Of a stretch of DNA of 55,602 nt, positions 8,702 through 17,815 are shown one piece after another; the first letter of the stretch is position 1, and each line of letters starts with the position of its first letter. The translations under genes and the position numbers were made by a program. The DNA comes from Eisenbergiella porci (GTDB taxonomy: Bacteria; Bacillota; Clostridia; Lachnospirales; Lachnospiraceae), in the NCBI RefSeq assembly GCF_009696275.1, contig NZ_VUMI01000037.1, positions 1 to 55,602 on the forward strand, in the 5' to 3' direction. The notes under the pieces were generated by a model, which saw nothing but the letters and a program-made list of their open reading frames with translations, was not told the origin of the DNA and did no database searches.

Positions 8702-9973
8702 ATGGTTGTATTGAATTTTATCATTAATGAGATCTTCGGTCAGGGTGCTATTTTCCTGGCATTAATCGCTATGATTGGTCTTTTGCTGCAAAAGAAGCAG
8801 TTCAGCGAGGTGGTCCGCGGTACGATGATGACCGCAATCGGCTTCTTTGTTCTGTCCCAGGGTACCGGGATTATCACAGGCAATTCCATTGACGGCCTGG
8901 CGGCGGCTTTTAATACCATGATGCCTGCGGCCAACGGCAAGCCGGACATTGATATGTCCGTGTACGGCACACAGATCGGTATCGTAATGCTGATTGCATT
9001 CGCATTTAACCTTTTGTTTGCCCGCTTTACAAAATGGAAATCCGTATTCCTGACAGGACATATGCTGTATTGGTTCCCCTATGTATTTATTGCTGCGGGT
9101 GTTGACGCAGGGCTGACAGGCGGCAAGCTGATCGGTCTGGCCACCATTTTTACGGCAGCTTATATGGTAATATCCCCGAACCTGATGCGTCCGCTGGTTA
9201 AGGAAGTGACCGGGGACGACAGCTTCACCATCGGCCACCCCACCACCGTGCTTTCCCTGATTTCCGGTTATCTGGGCAAGGTCATCGGCAACAAGGAAAA
9301 ATCCACGGAGGATATCAAGTTCCCCAAGAGTCTTGGCTTCCTGCGTGAGGTATCCATTACAGGATCTATTGTTATCTGTATTACATACATTGTAATGTTC
9401 TTTATTTTGAAGGCCAACGGCCTGGTTCCCGGAGAAGTCTGGGGCTATGCAGGCGGAAAGACCGGTATATTCACCTTTATTTTCACAAAGGCGATTTACT
9501 TCGGCGTGGGCGTTACCATCATGCTTCTCGGCGTCCGTATGCTGATTGCGGAAATCGTTCCCGCTTTCAAGGGAATTGCAGTAAAGGTGGTTCCGGGAGC
9601 TATCCCGGCGCTGGACTGCCCTGTTATTTTCAACTGTGCACCCAATGCGCTGATTATCGGCTTCATCGTAGCCATGATTACATCAACAATTACAATTATC
9701 CTCACGGCAGGAATGTTCCCTACGGTTATCATTCCGCTGACCTTTACCTGCTTCTTTGAAATCGGCTGTGCGTCCATCATCGGCAACGCCACCGGCGGTA
9801 TCAGGGGCTGTATTGTAGGCGCGGCTCTCAGCGGTATTATTATGGTATTCCTGGTAGGCTTCGGTTCCTATTTCTTTGGAAATACCATCAACAACTGGAT
9901 GCTTGTTTACGGCGGCCAGGACTTCTCGCTGTGGGGCATCGTGGAAGGGGCTATTGCAAGACTGCTCCATTAA
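8702..9973 (+). CDS. PTS system EIIC component, ascorbate (UlaA/SgaT) family
   Basis: A 423-residue polytopic membrane permease with about ten hydrophobic segments, GHMLYWFPY and a GNATGGIRG loop. Its sequence character is that of the ascorbate PTS family (UlaA/SgaT), which imports and phosphorylates L-ascorbate or a related sugar acid. The window has no ascorbate lactonase or decarboxylase genes. The SIS protein across the intergenic region is the only catabolic-looking neighbour, so the substrate may be another sugar. A large terminator follows. Confidence 0.88.
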   Translation: MVVLNFIINEIFGQGAIFLALIAMIGLLLQKKQFSEVVRGTMMTAIGFFVLSQGTGIITGNSIDGLAAAFNTMMPAANGKPDIDMSVYGTQIGIVMLIAFAFNLLFARFTKWKSVFLTGHMLYWFPYVFIAAGVDAGLTGGKLIGLATIFTAAYMVISPNLMRPLVKEVTGDDSFTIGHPTTVLSLISGYLGKVIGNKEKSTEDIKFPKSLGFLREVSITGSIVICITYIVMFFILKANGLVPGEVWGYAGGKTGIFTFIFTKAIYFGVGVTIMLLGVRMLIAEIVPAFKGIAVKVVPGAIPALDCPVIFNCAPNALIIGFIVAMITSTITIILTAGMFPTVIIPLTFTCFFEIGCASIIGNATGGIRGCIVGAALSGIIMVFLVGFGSYFFGNTINNWMLVYGGQDFSLWGIVEGAIARLLH

Positions 9974-10042
9974 TTGCAGGTTTTCGTTATTTATGAAGGG
10001 TAATGGAAAATAGAGACAGTTTAGGATGACATAATAAAAAGA

Positions 10043-10102
10043 AAACCCCCTGCATCTGCGGGATGCCGGAATTTATCCGGCGGCGGATGCAGGGGGTTTT
10101 TA
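10043..10102 (+). terminator. Strong rho-independent terminator of the PTS operon
   Basis: AAAACCCCCTGCATC pairs with GGATGCAGGGGGTTTT around a smaller CCGG/CCGG hairpin, and ends in TTTTT. Between it and the promoter at 10351 nothing further is recognised. Confidence 0.88.
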
Positions 10103-10350
10103 GAGTGAAGAGAGTCTGGCGGGTTTGGGGCGGAGCAGTTTGAAAGGGTTCCGGTTTGGAGCAAAATCCGCATAAAGGAGCTTCGTTTCAGAAGAGAGCA
10201 TTTATATTTTTCATTAAATATGCTTCGAAATATGCAGAACGCACAGGCGATACTGTGCGGCCTTTCGGGAAGAAAATGTGGGAGGGCGCATTCGAAGAAT
10301 GGGACAGACAGTGAACGAAAAACAGTTTTGATTTTATCCCCGGAAAAGTT

Positions 10351-10380
10351 GACATACAGGTTTCTATCCCCGCATACATT
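10351..10380 (+). promoter_or_regulatory. Sigma-E-like promoter of spoIIID
   Basis: CATACATT (10373-10380) matches the sigma-E -10 consensus CATACAnT. GACATACA (10351-10358), 14 bases before it, resembles the -35. In spore formers spoIIID is known to be made in the mother cell under sigma-E, which supports the call. Confidence 0.65.
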
Positions 10381-10408
10381 GTAAAAACAAGTTTTCCGGG
10401 GGAATTCC

Positions 10409-10675
10409 GTGAAAGATTATATCGAGGAGCGAGCAATCGATATTGCCAACTATATTATTGACTACAATGCCACTGTACGACAGACTGCGAAACAGTTCGG
10501 CATCAGCAAGTCAACCGTACATAAGGATGTTACGGAACGCCTGTCTCAGATTAATCCTGCATTAGCCAAGGAAGCCAGGAAAGTATTAGATGTAAATAAG
10601 TCGGAGCGCCACATCAGGGGCGGTCTTGCGACCAGAGAAAAGTATTTACATCAGTCACAAAACGGAATAAAATAA
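10409..10675 (+). CDS. spoIIID: Sporulation transcription regulator SpoIIID
   Basis: An 88-residue mother-cell DNA-binding protein that activates and represses genes between the sigma-E and sigma-K stages. The helix-turn-helix RQTAKQFGISKSTVHKDV is near residues 24-42. The basic C-terminal tail (SERHIRGGLATREKY) is the conserved DNA-contacting extension. Length matches Bacillus and Clostridium homologues (80-95). The start is GTG at 10409. Its presence marks the host as an endospore former. Confidence 0.95.
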   Translation: MKDYIEERAIDIANYIIDYNATVRQTAKQFGISKSTVHKDVTERLSQINPALAKEARKVLDVNKSERHIRGGLATREKYLHQSQNGIK

Positions 10676-10775
10676 ATAAGCAATTACTGTGTAAAGATAA
10701 GCTGATTGTAAAGAAACTGAAAAGCTAAAAATTATGCAGAGTACAAAAGAAAAATATAAGGGCAGGAAAACTCAA

Positions 10776-12116
10776 ATGTTATATTCAAACAAGGACCTGA
10801 AAAAACTGATCACTCCCCTGGTCATCGAACAGACGCTGGCAATAGCTGTCGGCATGGCGGACACCATCATGATATCCGTTGTCGGGGAGGCGGCCGTATC
10901 AGGGGTATCCCTGGTGGATACGGTGAACATCCTGCTGATTAATGTTTTTTCAGCGCTTGCTACAGGCGGCGCGGTGGTGGCCGGACATTTTCTGGGGCAG
11001 AAGCACCCGGAGGAGGCGAGCAAAGCGGCCTGGCAGATCATCATGTTCGCCACCACGCTGGCGCTGGCCATATCCATTATTTTTATCGGTTTTCATGACA
11101 AGCTGCTGCTCCTGATGTTCGGCAAAATCGAGCCGGAGGTTATGCAGTCTGCCAAAACCTACCTTATTATTACGGCGCTTTCTTTTTCCGGGCTGGCGAT
11201 TTATAATTCCTGCGCGGCAATATTCCGCTCCATGAATAACGCCAAGGTTACCATGTGGATTTCCCTGCTTATCAACGCGATCAACATCACCGGCAATGCG
11301 ATATGTATTTTCGGACTGAAATGGGGTGTTGCGGGCGCTGCGATTCCCACCACGGTGTCCCGTTTCGTGGGGGCTATCGTAATTTTCTGCATGATGTTTA
11401 ATCCTAAGCGGGAGATCAATTTCTGCGGACAGGTCAGGTTCCGTTTTAACGGGGATTTAATTAAGAAGATACTCTACATTGCAATACCCAACGGCATGGA
11501 AAATAGCATGTTTCAGCTGGGCAAAATTCTGGTGCTGAGCGTTGTAGCCACAATGGGGACCTCAGCCATCGCGGCAAATGCCGTGTCAAATACACTGGCC
11601 TCCTGGAATATCCTTGCGGGCGGCGCAATCAACCTTGCGCTGGTTTCGGTTTCCGCCGTATGCGTGGGTGCGGGCGAATACAAACAGGCAAGATATTATA
11701 CGAAAAAACTGATGAAGATAGCCATCGGCATCACCGCTGTAATTTCAGTTCTGATGTTTTTTGGAATGCCGCTGCTGATTAAAATGTACAACCTGGGGCC
11801 TGAAGCTGCAAAGATGGCCATAGAGGTGGTGCGCTTCCATAATATCATGGTGATCCTTTTCTGGGTGCCGTCCTTTACTCTGCCAAACACATTGCGTTCT
11901 GCAGGGGATGTCATCTGGACCATGGCAGTCGCTATCCTCTCTATGTGGGTGTTCCGCGTAGGCGCCTCCTACCTGTTTACTTATGAGTTCAATCTGGGAC
12001 TTCTGGGCGTCTGGGCGGCTATGGTGGTGGACTGGATTTTCCGCGCGATCTGCTACACATGCAGGTACAGAGGACATAAATGGGAAATGGCGATGCACAG
12101 GCAGAGGGAACAGTAG
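10776..12116 (+). CDS. MATE-family efflux transporter
   Basis: A 446-residue membrane protein with about twelve hydrophobic helices in two similar halves. Motifs such as PLVIEQTLAIAVGMADT at the N-terminus and SCAAIFRSMNNAKV at the end of the first half are typical of multidrug and toxin extrusion proteins, which export cationic compounds using Na+ or H+. The chosen ATG at 10776 follows AGGA at eight bases; an in-frame ATG at 10734 has no ribosome site. No specific substrate can be assigned and nothing ties it to resistance. Confidence 0.88.
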   Translation: MLYSNKDLKKLITPLVIEQTLAIAVGMADTIMISVVGEAAVSGVSLVDTVNILLINVFSALATGGAVVAGHFLGQKHPEEASKAAWQIIMFATTLALAISIIFIGFHDKLLLLMFGKIEPEVMQSAKTYLIITALSFSGLAIYNSCAAIFRSMNNAKVTMWISLLINAINITGNAICIFGLKWGVAGAAIPTTVSRFVGAIVIFCMMFNPKREINFCGQVRFRFNGDLIKKILYIAIPNGMENSMFQLGKILVLSVVATMGTSAIAANAVSNTLASWNILAGGAINLALVSVSAVCVGAGEYKQARYYTKKLMKIAIGITAVISVLMFFGMPLLIKMYNLGPEAAKMAIEVVRFHNIMVILFWVPSFTLPNTLRSAGDVIWTMAVAILSMWVFRVGASYLFTYEFNLGLLGVWAAMVVDWIFRAICYTCRYRGHKWEMAMHRQREQ

Positions 12117-12238
12117 GGATACGACCGGCGGAAATGCCAGGTGGAAAATGCTAACTGCGGCAGGATGCATGAGCCGAAGGCAGGCCCCTCCATGGCCGGA
12201 TTGTGTAAAATGGGGAAAAATCAGCAAGAAAACCGGGG

Positions 12239-12373
12239 TAACAGTTCAGGCAGGTCAGCGCATTTACTGCGCAGACCGTAAGAAAACGTGGTGGCGGCAG
12301 GCATCCGCCCCTCGCCGAAAGCGACTTATAACGGGCGGATGCAGTAACAGTTCGGCCGAAGGCTGAACTGTTA
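12239..12373. repeat. Structured palindromic repeat, copy 2
   Basis: It is bounded by perfect 11-base inverted ends TAACAGTTCAG and CTGAACTGTTA. Inside it carries GCGCA-TTTAC-TGCGC, AGAAAACGTGG, and a GCATCCGCCC / GGGCGGATGC stem. It aligns with 2991-3118. The form resembles a small non-autonomous palindromic element. It ends about 40 bases before the guaA promoter. Confidence 0.8.
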
Positions 12374-12414
12374 TAAACTGGGAAAATACGGACAAATTCG
12401 GAAAGAAAAGGTTT

Positions 12415-12444
12415 TGACAAACAGGCAGGGATTATTTTATAATG
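12415..12444 (+). promoter_or_regulatory. Promoter of guaA
   Basis: Perfect TTGACA (12415-12420) and TATAAT (12439-12444) with 18 bases between. About 100 bases of leader follow before the start. No purine riboswitch fold was recognised in it. Confidence 0.75.
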
Positions 12445-12544
12445 AAATGTATTTTTAATGGATACAATATTTACTGAAAAAAGTTGCCTGTGATTTTACC
12501 CGTAATATACGGTCGTGCCGCCCTGCGGCAGAATGGAGGAAAAA

Positions 12545-14086
12545 ATGGAAAGAGAAATGGTTATTGTCCTGGACTTCGGCGGGCAGTACAATCAGCTGAT
12601 TGCCAGAAGAGTCAGGGAATGCAATGTGTACTGCGAGGTTCACCCCCATACGATGAGTCTTGAGGAAATCCGGAAAATGAATCCCAAAGGCATTATTTTT
12701 ACGGGCGGCCCCAACAGCGTATACGGCGACGATTCTCCTTCCTGTGATAAAGGTATTTTTGAACTGGGAATTCCGGTGCTGGGCATCTGCTACGGCGCGC
12801 AGCTGATGAACCACCTGTTGGGCGGCAGGGTTTCCACAGCGCCTGTGCGGGAATATGGCAAGACGGAGGTACATTTTGACACCACTGGAAAAATGTTCAC
12901 CAACGTATCCGGGACTTCTGTCTGCTGGATGAGCCATACAGATTATATATCCCAGCCCGCCCCCGGATTTGAAATAAAGGCCTCCACGCCGGTCTGCCCT
13001 GTGGCTGCAGCCGAGAACGTGGAAAAAGGCCTGTATTGTGTGCAGTTCCATCCTGAGGTAATGCATACCCAGGAAGGAAAGAAAATGCTGGCGAATTTCC
13101 TGTTTGATATCTGTGGCTGCGCTGGAGACTGGAAGATGGACTCCTTTGTGGAGACAAGCATTCAGGCGCTGCGTGAAAGAATCGGAAACGGCAAGGTGCT
13201 GTGCGCACTTTCCGGCGGCGTGGATTCTTCCGTGGCTGCCGTGCTGCTGTCAAAAGCTGTGGGGAAACAGCTTACCTGTGTTTTTGTGGATCACGGCCTG
13301 CTTCGCAAAAACGAAGGGGACGAGGTGGAAGAGGTATTCGGACCCAATGGCCCTTATGATTTGAATTTTATCCGTGTGAACGCGCAGAAGCGTTTTTATG
13401 AAAAGCTTGCCGGCGCAGTGGAGCCGGAAGATAAAAGAAAGATAATCGGCGAGGAATTCATCCGCGTGTTTGAAGAAGAGGCGCAGAAAATTGGCGCTGT
13501 GGATTTCCTGGTGCAGGGAACCATTTATCCGGATGTGATTGAAAGCGGCCTGGGCAAATCCGCCGTGATCAAGAGCCACCATAATGTGGGCGGCCTGCCG
13601 GATTATGTGGATTTCAAGGAAATCGTGGAGCCGCTCCGCCTGCTCTTTAAGGATGAGGTGCGTGCGGCTGGCCGTGAGCTTGGCATTCCTGAAAAGCTGA
13701 TCAGCCGTCAGCCCTTCCCCGGCCCGGGACTTGCTATCCGGATTATCGGAGAGGTGACGGAGGATAAGGTCCGGATGCTGCAGGATGCGGATGCGATTTA
13801 CCGGGAAGAGATTGCAAAGGCTGATATTCCGAATAAGCCGGATCAGTATTTTGCAGCGCTTACCAATATGCGCTCCGTTGGGGTTATGGGGGATGAGCGG
13901 ACTTATGATTATGCAGTCGCTCTGCGCGCCGTGACCACTACCGATTTCATGACTGCGGAATTCGCTGAGCTTCCCTGGGAGCTGATTGGGAGAGTGAGCA
14001 GCAGGATTGTGAATGAGGTGAAGAATGTGAACCGGGTGCTTTATGATTGTACGGGGAAGCCGCCGGCGACGATTGAGTGGGAATGA
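12545..14086 (+). CDS. guaA: GMP synthase (glutamine-hydrolysing)
   Basis: A 513-residue cytoplasmic enzyme that converts XMP, ATP and glutamine to GMP. The N-terminal class I glutamine amidotransferase has GGPNSVYGD and the nucleophile Cys82 in GICYGAQ, with the HPE triad part in QFHPEVMH. The ATP-pyrophosphatase loop SGGVDSS is near residue 222 and the dimerisation domain ends in [11 protein letters not shown]. The start at 12545 has GGAGG six bases upstream. The 3' end of guaA is a known integration target for mobile elements, and here a tyrosine-integrase module starts within 200 bases of the stop. Confidence 0.97.
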   Translation: MEREMVIVLDFGGQYNQLIARRVRECNVYCEVHPHTMSLEEIRKMNPKGIIFTGGPNSVYGDDSPSCDKGIFELGIPVLGICYGAQLMNHLLGGRVSTAPVREYGKTEVHFDTTGKMFTNVSGTSVCWMSHTDYISQPAPGFEIKASTPVCPVAAAENVEKGLYCVQFHPEVMHTQEGKKMLANFLFDICGCAGDWKMDSFVETSIQALRERIGNGKVLCALSGGVDSSVAAVLLSKAVGKQLTCVFVDHGLLRKNEGDEVEEVFGPNGPYDLNFIRVNAQKRFYEKLAGAVEPEDKRKIIGEEFIRVFEEEAQKIGAVDFLVQGTIYPDVIESGLGKSAVIKSHHNVGGLPDYVDFKEIVEPLRLLFKDEVRAAGRELGIPEKLISRQPFPGPGLAIRIIGEVTEDKVRMLQDADAIYREEIAKADIPNKPDQYFAALTNMRSVGVMGDERTYDYAVALRAVTTTDFMTAEFAELPWELIGRVSSRIVNEVKNVNRVLYDCTGKPPATIEWE

Positions 14087-14095
14087 TTTCAGAGG

Positions 14096-14125
14096 CCCGG
14101 AAAAGCCTGATTTTGCTGGGTTTTT
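14096..14125 (+). terminator. Probable guaA terminator
   Basis: CCCGGAAAA pairs with TTTT-g-CTGGG (one bulge), followed by TTTTT. Confidence 0.5.
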
Positions 14126-14144
14126 GAGGGGTTAAGGCCCTTTG

Positions 14145-14162
14145 TGGCAACGATTTGGCAAC
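14145..14162 (+). repeat. TGGCAAC direct repeat, possible integrase arm or att site
   Basis: TGGCAAC occurs at 14145-14151 and 14156-14162, 11 bases apart (one helical turn), between guaA and the integrase module. This pattern suits integrase arm sites. The matching right attachment site is not in the window. Confidence 0.4.
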
Positions 14163-14180
14163 ATTTTTTCATTATTCATA

Positions 14181-14224
14181 AAAAGAGAGCTAACTGATTT
14201 TGATTAGTCAGTTAGCTCTCTTTT
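14181..14224. terminator. Perfect 17-bp bidirectional terminator
   Basis: AAAAGAGAGCTAACTGA (14181-14197) is perfectly complementary to 14208-14224, with A/T-runs on both sides. It isolates guaA from the regulator gene read toward it on the minus strand. Confidence 0.85.
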
Positions 14225-14283
14225 TCTTTTTATTATTATCCTGTGCAACAAACAGCCTCTCCCGTGGCCTACAAGTGAGAGGG

Positions 14284-14772
14284 TCAAAAGAAATCCTGGG
14301 GCGGCACCTTCACATAGGTTTGAGCTTTATCAAACTCCGGGTAATGGTAGCGCCACTTGTCGTAATCCTCTTTGGAGATTTCGCCCGCCTCCAGCATGGC
14401 AGCGGCCTGCTGCCAGGAACAGAGCATCTCGTGCAGTCGGGCGGCGTCCTTGTTCTTCCGCATATCAACCTTCAAGCAGACTTCTCCATCTATCTCGCTG
14501 ATCTTGAGTCCGTAGTTATCCTCCAGGGTAAACAGGGTGTGCATGAGCCCCACATAGGAGTCTATGTCCGGGACGGAGAGGGCATGGGGAGAGACATCCA
14601 GTACCTTGGCTAAGGCGGCGGTAAGGTCTGCCTTTGGGGTCCTTGATCCTGTTTCGTACTGAGCAAGGCGCACATCGGCAGACTTCTCCGGGAAGCCCAG
14701 CGCCATGCCGAGATATTTCTGAGTCATCCCCCGCAGGAGACGGAAAAAGTGAATCCGTTCGCCAATCGCCAT
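14284..14772 (-). CDS. XRE-family helix-turn-helix regulator of the first mobile element
   Basis: A 162-residue protein with an N-terminal XRE helix-turn-helix (residues about 8-60: IHFFRLLRGMTQKYLGMALG, then AQYETGSRTPK) and a charged C-terminal part of unknown function. The start at 14772 is eight bases after GGAG; ATG 14781 is too close to it. It is divergent from the excisionase/integrase pair, the usual position for the repressor that keeps an element integrated. The AT-rich gap 14773-15073 must hold both promoters. Confidence 0.8.
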   Translation of the reverse strand: MAIGERIHFFRLLRGMTQKYLGMALGFPEKSADVRLAQYETGSRTPKADLTAALAKVLDVSPHALSVPDIDSYVGLMHTLFTLEDNYGLKISEIDGEVCLKVDMRKNKDAARLHEMLCSWQQAAAMLEAGEISKEDYDKWRYHYPEFDKAQTYVKVPPQDFF

Positions 14773-15073
14773 ATCATCCACTCCAATCGTTGGTTGTTCT
14801 TAGGAAAAGCGTAGCAGAAATGCTTAGTAAAGTCAAGAGAATCCTAAACAATTTTATTTAATTTATTTTGCGTACTCCGATTGACACAAGCTATTTTGCT
14901 TAGTATAATGATAATGGACTAAGCATAATAGCTTAGAATCGATAAATAAAAAAGAACTGCCGCAATCCCTGGTTATACATCCGGGAAAAAATGGCGGACG
15001 AAAGTGAGGAGGCATTTATGGAACACAATATCCAGCCGCAGCAGCCATCAATGAGGAAAGGAAGGTATTTTCA

Positions 15074-15268
15074 ATGCAGGCACAAAACTTTATACGCGTG
15101 GAGGAAGTGGCCCAGGAGCTGGGCATCTCCAAGTCCCACGCCTACAAGGTGATCCACAAGCTCAACGCCGAACTCCGTGAGAAGGGCTATCTGACCATCT
15201 CCGGGCGGGTCAATCGAAACTTTTTCATGGAGAAGTTTTGCTACGGCAAGACGGGAAAGAAGGGCTAA
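15074..15268 (+). CDS. Excisionase-like small helix-turn-helix protein
   Basis: A 64-residue protein dominated by a MerR/excisionase-type helix-turn-helix (VEEVAQELGISKSHAYKVI). AGGAAAGGAAGG precedes the ATG. It ends two bases before the integrase start, so they are co-translated. Excisionases of tyrosine-recombinase elements bias the integrase toward excision. With the integrase broken, this one has probably lost its job. Confidence 0.8.
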   Translation: MQAQNFIRVEEVAQELGISKSHAYKVIHKLNAELREKGYLTISGRVNRNFFMEKFCYGKTGKKG

Positions 15269-15270
15269 TC

Positions 15271-16251
15271 ATGGCAGTCTATAAGGAAGAAAAAACCAAC
15301 ACCTGGCGGGCGGTCTACCGCTATACTGACTGGAACGGCGAGCGCAAGCAGACCCAGAAGCGGGGTTTCAGGACCAAACGGGAGGCACAAGCCTGGGAGC
15401 GGGAACAGCTCAACAAGACCAGCGCCGACCTGGACATGACCTTTAAGAGCTTCGTGGACCTCTACACGGCAGATATGAAAACCCGGCTTAAGGAAAACAC
15501 CTGGGCCACAAAGGAGCATATTATCCGCACCAAACTGCTCCCCTACTTCGGTAAGCTGAAGATGTGCAACATCACCGCCCAACAGATTATCACCTGGCAG
15601 AACGAGATGCTGAACCACAAGGACGAGAACGGCAAGCCCTACTCGCCGGTGTACCTGAAAACGGTTCACAATCAACTCAGCGCCATCTTCAACCACGCAG
15701 TACGGTATTACAACCTCCGGGATAACCCTTGTAAAAAGGCAGGCAGCATGGGAAAAAAGAAAAACCGGGAGATGATGTTCTGGACTAAGGAGCAGTATTT
15801 GAAATTTGCCGATGTGATGATGGACAAGCCGCTGTCCTTCTATGCTTTTGAGATGCTTTACTGGTGCGGTATCCGAGAGGGAGAACTTCTGGCTTTGACC
15901 CCGGCAGACTTTGATTTTGAGAAGTGCACTGTCACCATCAACAAATCCTACCAGCGGCTGAACGGCCAGGATCTGATTACCACCCCCAAGACGGAAAAGA
16001 GCAATCGCGTCATCACCATGCCGCAATTTTTAGCCGAGGAAATTCAGGATTACCTCAAAATGCTCTACGGCATTGGAGCAGATGACCGAATGTTTACCGT
16101 CACCAAAAGTTATCTCCATCGGGAGATGGATCGGGGTTCCAAAGAGGCCGGTGTGCCGCGCATCCGAATCCACGATATTCGTCACCCGTATGTCAAGCAC
16201 ACGACAAAAAATATAATTCTGAAAAGCAGAAAACCCAAGCTACCAAGATAG
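15271..16251 (+). pseudogene. Truncated tyrosine integrase (interrupted)
   Basis: The first 300 or so residues are a normal Tn916-type integrase: an arm-binding domain (MAVYKEEKTNTWRAVYR), a core-binding domain, and a catalytic domain with the first arginine in YWCGIREGELLAL and the H-x-x-R box HDIRH. Directly after that box the sequence turns into about 20 unrelated residues and stops at 16251. The second histidine and the nucleophilic tyrosine are absent. Intact relatives are about 370-400 residues, so roughly 70 residues are missing. The loss point, about 16190, coincides with the start of the serine-recombinase element. The protein cannot catalyse recombination. Confidence 0.88.
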
Positions 16252-16276
16252 ATTTGATAGCCTGGGTTTTCCGTTT
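16229..16276. terminator. Terminator at the left end of the serine-recombinase element
   Basis: GAAAACCCAAGCTA and TAGCCTGGGTTTTC pair at 13 of 14 positions, with T-rich sequence after it on the plus strand. It lies just beyond the end of the last recombinase gene. Confidence 0.6.
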
Positions 16277-16288
16277 TTGTATCTTCAA

Positions 16289-17815
16289 TTATTCAAAGAG
16301 GTCATGGATTTTGTAAACAATCTCAATGCGGTTGTCGGGGAATACATACACCTTTTCAATCAGCAGATCGGTCAGCTCAGACGTCAGCACATCCGCTTCT
16401 ACAATCGAGTGAACGATCTCTTGTCGGCTGCTTTGGCGGGCCTGTTCTTCTCGCTTCAGCTTTGCCTGGGCGGTGACAGCAGCATAGGCATTTTTGACTT
16501 TCAGTATTTCTGCGTCATAAACTGCTTTCTCCAATTTATAAGTGTCCAGCTCGATCTGCCCCAGGAGATACCGTTCAAAGAGAGATTGCTTCTGATCCCT
16601 CAAGGCTTCCAGCTGCTTCTCATACTCAGAGCATTTGGCAGCGGTAGCCTCCAGGTGAATGGTGCCGTCTTTATGTACGGGCAGCAGGATTTCCAGCTGC
16701 TTTTTCAAAGTGAGGAGGACGGCTTCTTCCAGCCCAGCAACATCTGCCCGGACATCGCGGCAGCGGCTGTTCACATCAGCGGTAGAATGGCGGCACATAT
16801 AAAACGGTCTCTTTTGGGCGATGCGGGAGAGTGCATGATCGCAGCAGCCACAATAGACCTTGCCTTTTAGTGGGTACTCCCTGGTTTTCTTGGTCGGCAA
16901 GGAGAATCGGCGCTGCACAGCCTGCACCTTTTCAAATAGTTCTTTGTCAACGATTGCCGGATGATGGTCGGGAATAATGAACCATTTGTCCCGGTCCTTC
17001 TTGCGGCTTCTTGTGCCGCCCACTTCAATGACTGCACGACGCCCGATTACATAGGAGCCGATATAGCGTTCGTCCTCCAGGATACGGAGAACCGTAGAAC
17101 TGCTCCAGCGTCCACGGGAGCGGGAGACATCGTGGTACTGCTGCCCATGCGCTGCTTTGTATTCTCCGGGGGTCGGTATGCCTCGCTTAAAGAGTTCCCT
17201 GGTAACGGCTGCCGCTCCAATTCCGGTTGCGGCAAGTTGGAAAATGAGCTGTACCACAGCAGCGGTTTCCGGGTTCGGTTCCATTCTGCCATTGGCGCTT
17301 TTGCGATACCCGTAAGGGCAAACTTTGCTCTGGTATTCGCCGCGCTGCATTTTGGCGTACTTGGCGCTTTTGGTCTTGATGGACATATCCCGGCTGTAAT
17401 ACTCGCTGATCAGATACTTGAAAGCCACATCCATACCGCCGGTATCGCCCTTGTGCTGATCGCTGTCAAAATCATCGTTGATAGAAATGAACCGAGTGTG
17501 AAACAGAGGGAACACACGCTCAATGAAATAGCCAGTCTCAATGCTGTTTCGTCCAAACCGGGAAAAGTCTTTTACGATGATGCAGTCGATCTTATTGGCC
17601 CGCACCATCTCAATCAGCTCCTGGACTTTGGGGCGTTCGAAGTTTGTCCCGCTATACCCGTTGTCGATAAACTCAAGGACTTCTGCATGAGTGGACTCCG
17701 GCATGGAAGAAACAAATTCGTTCAGCGCAAGGTGCTGGTTTTCAATGCTCATACTGTCGTATTTATAATCCTCCAGGGAAAGGCGGATATAAAGGGCAAT
17801 CACATATTTCTGCAC
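16289..17815 (-). CDS. Large serine recombinase, third of three
   Basis: A 508-residue site-specific recombinase. The N-terminal resolvase domain carries the catalytic Ser13 in ALYIRLSLED and the arginine-rich region VKDFSRFGRN. It is followed by a recombinase domain (CPYGYRK), a zinc-ribbon domain with CGCCDHAL, a coiled coil and a C-terminal segment. All expected parts are present, so it is probably active. Its start overlaps the end of the previous recombinase by 16 bases, showing an operon. Such proteins cut and join ICE ends, with attP and attB recognised by the zinc ribbon. It is the gene nearest the inferred left element end. Confidence 0.9.
   Translation of the reverse strand: MQKYVIALYIRLSLEDYKYDSMSIENQHLALNEFVSSMPESTHAEVLEFIDNGYSGTNFERPKVQELIEMVRANKIDCIIVKDFSRFGRNSIETGYFIERVFPLFHTRFISINDDFDSDQHKGDTGGMDVAFKYLISEYYSRDMSIKTKSAKYAKMQRGEYQSKVCPYGYRKSANGRMEPNPETAAVVQLIFQLAATGIGAAAVTRELFKRGIPTPGEYKAAHGQQYHDVSRSRGRWSSSTVLRILEDERYIGSYVIGRRAVIEVGGTRSRKKDRDKWFIIPDHHPAIVDKELFEKVQAVQRRFSLPTKKTREYPLKGKVYCGCCDHALSRIAQKRPFYMCRHSTADVNSRCRDVRADVAGLEEAVLLTLKKQLEILLPVHKDGTIHLEATAAKCSEYEKQLEALRDQKQSLFERYLLGQIELDTYKLEKAVYDAEILKVKNAYAAVTAQAKLKREEQARQSSRQEIVHSIVEADVLTSELTDLLIEKVYVFPDNRIEIVYKIHDLFE

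Noticed and set aside
10776-12116. MATE transporter as an antibiotic-resistance gene
   Set aside because: It is chromosomal, next to housekeeping genes, and the family alone does not show drug resistance.
12445-12544. Possible purine riboswitch before guaA
   Set aside because: The leader is short and lacks the conserved three-way junction loops of purine riboswitches.
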